From a virus: DNA of 31,805 nucleotides. This document shows positions 31,080 through 31,805 of this stretch, one piece after another. The stretch spans positions 1 to 31,805 of IMG/VR virus record IMGVR_UViG_3300035698_003962; one strand, 5' to 3'. The position numbers were made by a program, and so were the translations under genes. The notes under the pieces are model-generated. The model worked only from the letters and a program-made list of their open reading frames with translations. It was not told the origin of the DNA and did no database searches. Numbering within the stretch: the stretch's first letter is position 1; each line of letters begins with the position of its first letter.

Positions 31080-31805
31080 ATGGGATTGAAAGACCTTAAA
31101 TCAGATTTATCAAAATTTAGAATACCAAAAAAAAGTAATTTGGTTGATAATGCTGTAGGTAATGTAAATAGTGTGTCTGATAAAACACCATTATCAAAGA
31201 TGAGTGTTCCTAATATACCAAGATTTAATAATACATCAGATAAACAAGGTAAGGAAATATCTAAACTCAACAATGATGAAGTATTCAAAGGTGAGACATC
31301 GCCATCTAAATTTGATAACGGCTCTAAATTCTTAGGTGAGACTACCCCTGATGTATTGGATAATAAACCTCAGTTTTTAGGTGAAACTAATACAAATCCA
31401 TTAGGTAATGATTCTAAATTCTTAGGTGAGGTAGATAAATCTCCGATTTCCAAAGATCCCAAATTTTTAGGTGAAACCGAAAAATCACCATTAGAAAACT
31501 CATCTCAATTCTTAGGTGAAACTGATGTCAATGGATTGGAAACTAATTCTCAATTCTTAGGAGAAACTGACACGAAGCAATTAGGTAATGATTCTCAATT
31601 CTTAGGTGAAACTGAAAAATCACCACTAGAAAACTCATCTCAATTCTTAGGAGAAACTAATGTCAATGGATTAGAAAACTCATCTCAATTCTTAGGAGAA
31701 ACTAATGTCAATGGATTAGAAAATAATTCCCAATTCTTAGGTGAAACTGAAAAATCACCACTAGAAAATAATTCCCAATTTTTAGGAGAAACTGAAAAAT
31801 CACCA
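31080..31805 (+). CDS. Repeat protein with 15-residue FLGET units, truncated by window edge
   Basis: ATG 31080 follows AGGA 12 bases after the tape measure stop; the frame is open to the right edge, giving 242 residues. The N-terminal 66 residues are polar (MGLKDLKSDLSKFRIPKKS...). From about residue 67 onward the protein is a tandem array of a 15-residue unit, roughly [SP]-[QK]-F-L-G-E-T-x4-[LI]-x2-x, about a dozen copies so far. The units are hydrophilic apart from the regularly spaced Phe-Leu and Leu, suggesting a repeated short binding motif or beta-solenoid-like fibre. Neighbourhood suggests a tail or baseplate protein. No named family recognised. Confidence 0.75.
   Translation, partial: MGLKDLKSDLSKFRIPKKSNLVDNAVGNVNSVSDKTPLSKMSVPNIPRFNNTSDKQGKEISKLNNDEVFKGETSPSKFDNGSKFLGETTPDVLDNKPQFLGETNTNPLGNDSKFLGEVDKSPISKDPKFLGETEKSPLENSSQFLGETDVNGLETNSQFLGETDTKQLGNDSQFLGETEKSPLENSSQFLGETNVNGLENSSQFLGETNVNGLENNSQFLGETEKSPLENNSQFLGETEKSP
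31278..31805 (+). repeat. 45-bp tandem coding repeats
   Basis: About twelve in-frame copies of a 45-base unit centred on TTCTTAGGTGAAACT. The first copies are degenerate; the later ones differ at few bases, and one pair ('AATGTCAATGGATTAGAAAA') is almost identical, indicating recent expansion. The array continues past the window. Confidence 0.9.

Noticed and set aside
31278-31805. CRISPR-like array
   Set aside because: The 45-base period is continuous coding sequence with no unique spacers; units are in frame and encode a protein repeat.
1-31805. tRNA or other structured RNA genes
   Set aside because: No cloverleaf-like arrangement or CCA-ended acceptor pattern was seen in the spacers; the only clear structures are the hairpins listed.

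Overview
The window is an AT-rich piece of the late (virion structure and assembly) region of a T4-like contractile-tailed phage. It has compact same-strand genes, frequent ATGA/TAATG overlaps, and a near-canonical T4-type order: terminase large subunit (gp17), portal (gp20), prohead protease (gp21), scaffold (gp22), major capsid protein (gp23), PhoH, neck proteins (gp13, gp14), tail completion (gp15), sheath (gp18), tube (gp19), gp26-like baseplate/chaperone protein and a probable tape measure. Many proteins look more like divergent marine or freshwater T4-like ('Far-T4') phages than T4 itself. Host signals are mixed. Many genes lack a Shine-Dalgarno (SD) sequence, one signal peptide ends in a Bacteroidota-style 'LKAQ', and one secreted protein has a C-terminus resembling a type IX secretion sorting domain. 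However, the phage-encoded bS21 is not of the usual Bacteroidota type. I treat a Bacteroidota host as plausible but unproven.

Layout. 1-0.9 kb: C-terminal part of a Ser/Thr-rich fibre-like protein. 1-5.7 kb: accessory late proteins, including a nucleotidyltransferase-ligase fusion, a zinc-site protein, a two-helix membrane protein with a Cys/His tail, and two proteins with capsid-targeting-like N-termini. 5.8-6.5 kb: overlapping spanin-like membrane proteins. 6.5-9.3 kb: terminase large subunit in two genes, separated by a Vsr-like homing endonuclease gene and flanked by the halves of an atypically split intein (about 31 + 114 residues). 9.4-18.98 kb: portal, head-core proteins, protease, a multidomain polyprotein-like protein, bS21, scaffold and capsid. 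19.06-19.8 kb: three small minus-strand genes. 19.95-31.8 kb: PhoH, a secreted protein, neck, tail and baseplate genes, ending in a protein of 15-residue repeats cut by the window edge.

How it works together. TerL halves are rejoined by protein trans-splicing and dock on the portal. Scaffold, protease and capsid build the prohead. Several other proteins begin with a short amphipathic segment ending in [ILV]-x-E, the T4 prohead-protease consensus. They carry the same site between domains, which suggests they are packaged in the head and cut by gp21. An 8-base element, TATTTATA, precedes most transcription-unit starts and is the likely late promoter; strong GAAA-loop hairpins terminate the capsid and tube units.

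The most interesting items are the split TerL intein with its endonuclease, the candidate packaged polyproteins (13652-15793 and 986-3271), a probable programmed frameshift joining the gp26-like gene to a start-codon-less reading frame (28180-28404), and bS21 placed just ahead of strongly SD-led head genes.
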